DNA of 37,579 nt, from contig DEWA01000001.1 in assembly GCA_002363035.1 (NCBI GenBank), positions 1 to 37,579 on the forward strand, read 5' to 3'. Below, in pieces: positions 35,749 through 37,579 of this stretch (position 1 is its first letter; every line of letters starts with the position of its first letter). The notes beneath the pieces were generated by a model. It had not been told where the DNA came from. It saw only the letters and a program-made list of their open reading frames with translations, and ran no database searches. Source of the stretch: Verrucomicrobia bacterium UBA3222 (lineage in GTDB: Bacteria; Verrucomicrobiota; Verrucomicrobiia; Opitutales; UBA9783). Position numbers and translations under genes: made by a program.

Positions 35749-37579
35749 AGTTTGTCGGATTGGCGGTAGGTTTTCTGTGTCTGCGGGTGACGGCGGGCTG
35801 GACATCGTTTGCTGTCGATAACTCTGCGCATGAATTAACGGCTTTAAAATCTGCGGAGTCGTGTCGCGATTTTGCACCGTCGTTTTTAGAGATTTCGAAA
35901 AAAGTACTTTCAAGTGCCCCCGTAAAAGCGGACGCAGGCAAAAGTGCGCAACAGATGCCGTTCAATGGCTTTCAAAGTGCCGTTGTCGGGGAAAAAAGGC
36001 AAACCCGCTTCTATGGCGGGAGTTTAGGTATTCCTTTTTCGGGTCAGGATGCGGGAACAACTTCGTCGAATACGTCCGAAGTACTGCCGTCGGAGAAAGG
36101 GAAAGATGAGGTCGGTTCGACGGCGGAAGTATTAAAGCCGTTGATCCTTTTGCAACCTCCGAAGCCGTTGGAAGCGACGGCTCTGATGCGCGTGGAAACG
36201 CTGTTTTTTGTGCAGATGTTGGAGCAATTTCACATTTCAAAGAAAAAACTGAGCGATTTGCCGACGGAGGAGGTTTTACGTTCGTACGTGTCCGCTTTGG
36301 ACGGACAAAAGATGATTTTCACGCAAACGCAGGTCGATTGGTTCGTGAAGGAGTATCGCACTTCGTTTGAATTGCTGTGGCGCGCCGGCAGTCTGACGCC
36401 GGGATTTATGCTGGCGGATTTGTACCGTCGGCGGTTTCGGGAGCGCATGCAATGGATTCAACGACGATTGGAGCAACCGTTCGATTTTTCCTCAAACGCA
36501 ACCTTCATAGATGATCGCAAGGATGCCGCGTTTGCGCCCGATACCGCCTCTTTGGATGCGTTGTGGGAGCGACGTTTGCAACACGAGCTTATTAACGAAG
36601 CCGCGAGCAGCCGTCGGGAGGATGCGGAGATGCTTTCGGAAGAGGGAGAGCCGAGTCTCCAAAAAGCGGACGAAACCGTCATCACCGAAGCAACGGTTGC
36701 GGAGAACGAAACAAAAGCGCGCGAACGTTTAAAGGAGTGGTACGGCAATTTGAATAACGCCGTTCAGTCGTTGGAACCGTCGGACATACAGGAATTGTAT
36801 TGCGACAGCCTGTCGCAGTTTTACGACCCGCATACCAACTTTCTGTCGGCGGATACCATGGAAGATTTTGCCATCGAATTGCGCAATGCGTTGACGGGCA
36901 TCGGTGCGGTTTTGCGGGAGGAGCGCGGCAACTGCATCATCAACGAGTTGACGCCGGGCGGTCCGGCGGAACGTTGCGGTCGGTTGCAGGCGGGGGATAA
37001 AATTTTGGCGGTAGCACAGGGGAAAGAAGCGTTCGTGAACATTCAGGGCTTGCGACTGCGGCGTTCCGTGAAAATGATTCGCGGCAAAAAAGGAACACTG
37101 GTGCGCTTGCTCATTCAGCCGGCGGGCGGCGATCCGTCGCAACGCAAAACCGTCGAGTTGGTGCGTGACGAAATTAAGCTGGAAGATAAATTGGCGTTTG
37201 CGAAAGTTTTCGCTGTTCCTGATGTACGGGGAATTTATCATACGATCGGTTGGATCGATGTACCGTCGTTTTACGGTGCGGATGAAGATAAAAATACCAA
37301 AACACATACGGTTTCGGAGGATGTACGGACGTTGATCGAACATTTAAAGCGGTTCCCGATCGAGGGCATCATCCTGGATATGCGTCGCAACGGCGGCGGT
37401 TTGCTGACGGAAGCCGTCAAATTGGTCGGGTTGTTCCTCAATAATGCCTCCGTGGTGCAGGTGCGCGGCAGTGATTTGAATAATTGCCTGTATGCCGATG
37501 CCGACGGTTGTGTTTGGGACGGACCGCTGTTGGTTTTAACGTCGCGTTTCAGCGCGTCGGCGGCGGAAATTGCGGCAGG
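35745..37579 (+). CDS. prc: Tail-specific (C-terminal processing) protease Prc, 3' end outside window
   Basis: Prc is a periplasmic S41 protease that degrades proteins from their C-termini and tunes peptidoglycan hydrolases. The frame is open to the last base, 611 codons without stop. A signal peptide (MKFVGLAVGFLCLRVTAG) leads in. The N-terminal Prc-specific helical domain is visible, with LDGQKMIFTQTQVDWF and an RRRFRERMQWIQRRLEQP-FDF stretch. DPHTNFLSADTMEDF and GIGAVL then open the PDZ domain (NELTPGGPAERCGRLQAGDKIL). The protease core has ILDMRRNGGGLLTEAV and ends at RFSASAAEIAA, where the family's catalytic serine lies. About 110 residues between signal and helical domain look disordered. 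It overlaps the rhomboid gene by four bases. Confidence 0.95.
   Translation, partial: MKFVGLAVGFLCLRVTAGWTSFAVDNSAHELTALKSAESCRDFAPSFLEISKKVLSSAPVKADAGKSAQQMPFNGFQSAVVGEKRQTRFYGGSLGIPFSGQDAGTTSSNTSEVLPSEKGKDEVGSTAEVLKPLILLQPPKPLEATALMRVETLFFVQMLEQFHISKKKLSDLPTEEVLRSYVSALDGQKMIFTQTQVDWFVKEYRTSFELLWRAGSLTPGFMLADLYRRRFRERMQWIQRRLEQPFDFSSNATFIDDRKDAAFAPDTASLDALWERRLQHELINEAASSRREDAEMLSEEGEPSLQKADETVITEATVAENETKARERLKEWYGNLNNAVQSLEPSDIQELYCDSLSQFYDPHTNFLSADTMEDFAIELRNALTGIGAVLREERGNCIINELTPGGPAERCGRLQAGDKILAVAQGKEAFVNIQGLRLRRSVKMIRGKKGTLVRLLIQPAGGDPSQRKTVELVRDEIKLEDKLAFAKVFAVPDVRGIYHTIGWIDVPSFYGADEDKNTKTHTVSEDVRTLIEHLKRFPIEGIILDMRRNGGGLLTEAVKLVGLFLNNASVVQVRGSDLNNCLYADADGCVWDGPLLVLTSRFSASAAEIAA

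Noticed and set aside
36729..37343. 204-residue minus-strand frame
   Set aside because: It lies fully inside the prc coding sequence, whose motifs are unmistakable on the plus strand.

Overview
The window looks like chromosomal DNA of a Gram-negative bacterium, about half G+C. It carries single-copy housekeeping genes (gatB, der, a xer recombinase, secA, secG, ruvX, recA, dnaJ, grpE, prc) between accessory or lineage-specific genes. Several traits lean towards the PVC group, most likely Verrucomicrobiota (Opitutae-like): a SecA with a long insertion in its motor region and a zinc-binding C-terminus, a Prc-type S41 protease, a LolA-like/TPR/FAD-oxidoreductase cluster, and several secreted proteins of no recognised family. 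This placement is inference, because no rRNA is present.

Layout. 1-4.5 kb (+): the 3' end of a sugar-nucleotide epimerase, then gatB, der and a tyrosine recombinase. 4.5-7.4 kb: a divergent biotin locus, bioD-bioA leftward and bioB rightward. 7.5-8.7 kb (-): a secreted protein of unknown family. 9.2-11.0 kb: tRNA-Ser(GCU) leftward and an animal-like UDP-glucose 6-dehydrogenase rightward, closed by a strong terminator. 11.3-17.3 kb (-): a probable operon of a truncated BioW-like gene, secG, a LolA-like gene, a TPR protein and a CrtI/RetSat-type oxidoreductase. 17.4-22.5 kb (+): a 1636-residue proline-rich, coiled-coil protein preceded by a promoter-like sequence and 4.4 copies of a 14-bp tandem repeat. 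22.5-23.7 kb: two diverged copies of an intergenic hairpin element, then tRNA-Gln(CUG). 23.7-28.0 kb (+): secA, a small membrane protein and ruvX. 28.2-34.2 kb (-): two paralogous membrane-anchored coiled-coil proteins, recA, a secreted gene broken by a frameshift, dnaJ and grpE. 34.4 kb to the end (+): a Nudix hydrolase, a rhomboid protease and the first 611 codons of prc, cut off at its catalytic serine motif.

How the genes work together. BioA, BioD and BioB cover the last three steps of biotin synthesis. The BioW-like gene 10 kb away hints that pimeloyl-CoA was made from free pimelate, but it lacks the C-terminal part of the family. SecA and SecG belong to the general secretion pathway. 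The LolA-like and TPR proteins, the rhomboid protease and Prc are envelope or quality-control proteins. The least explained parts are the 1636-residue protein with its repeat-bearing leader, the duplicated intergenic element, and the secreted gene family with one frameshifted member.
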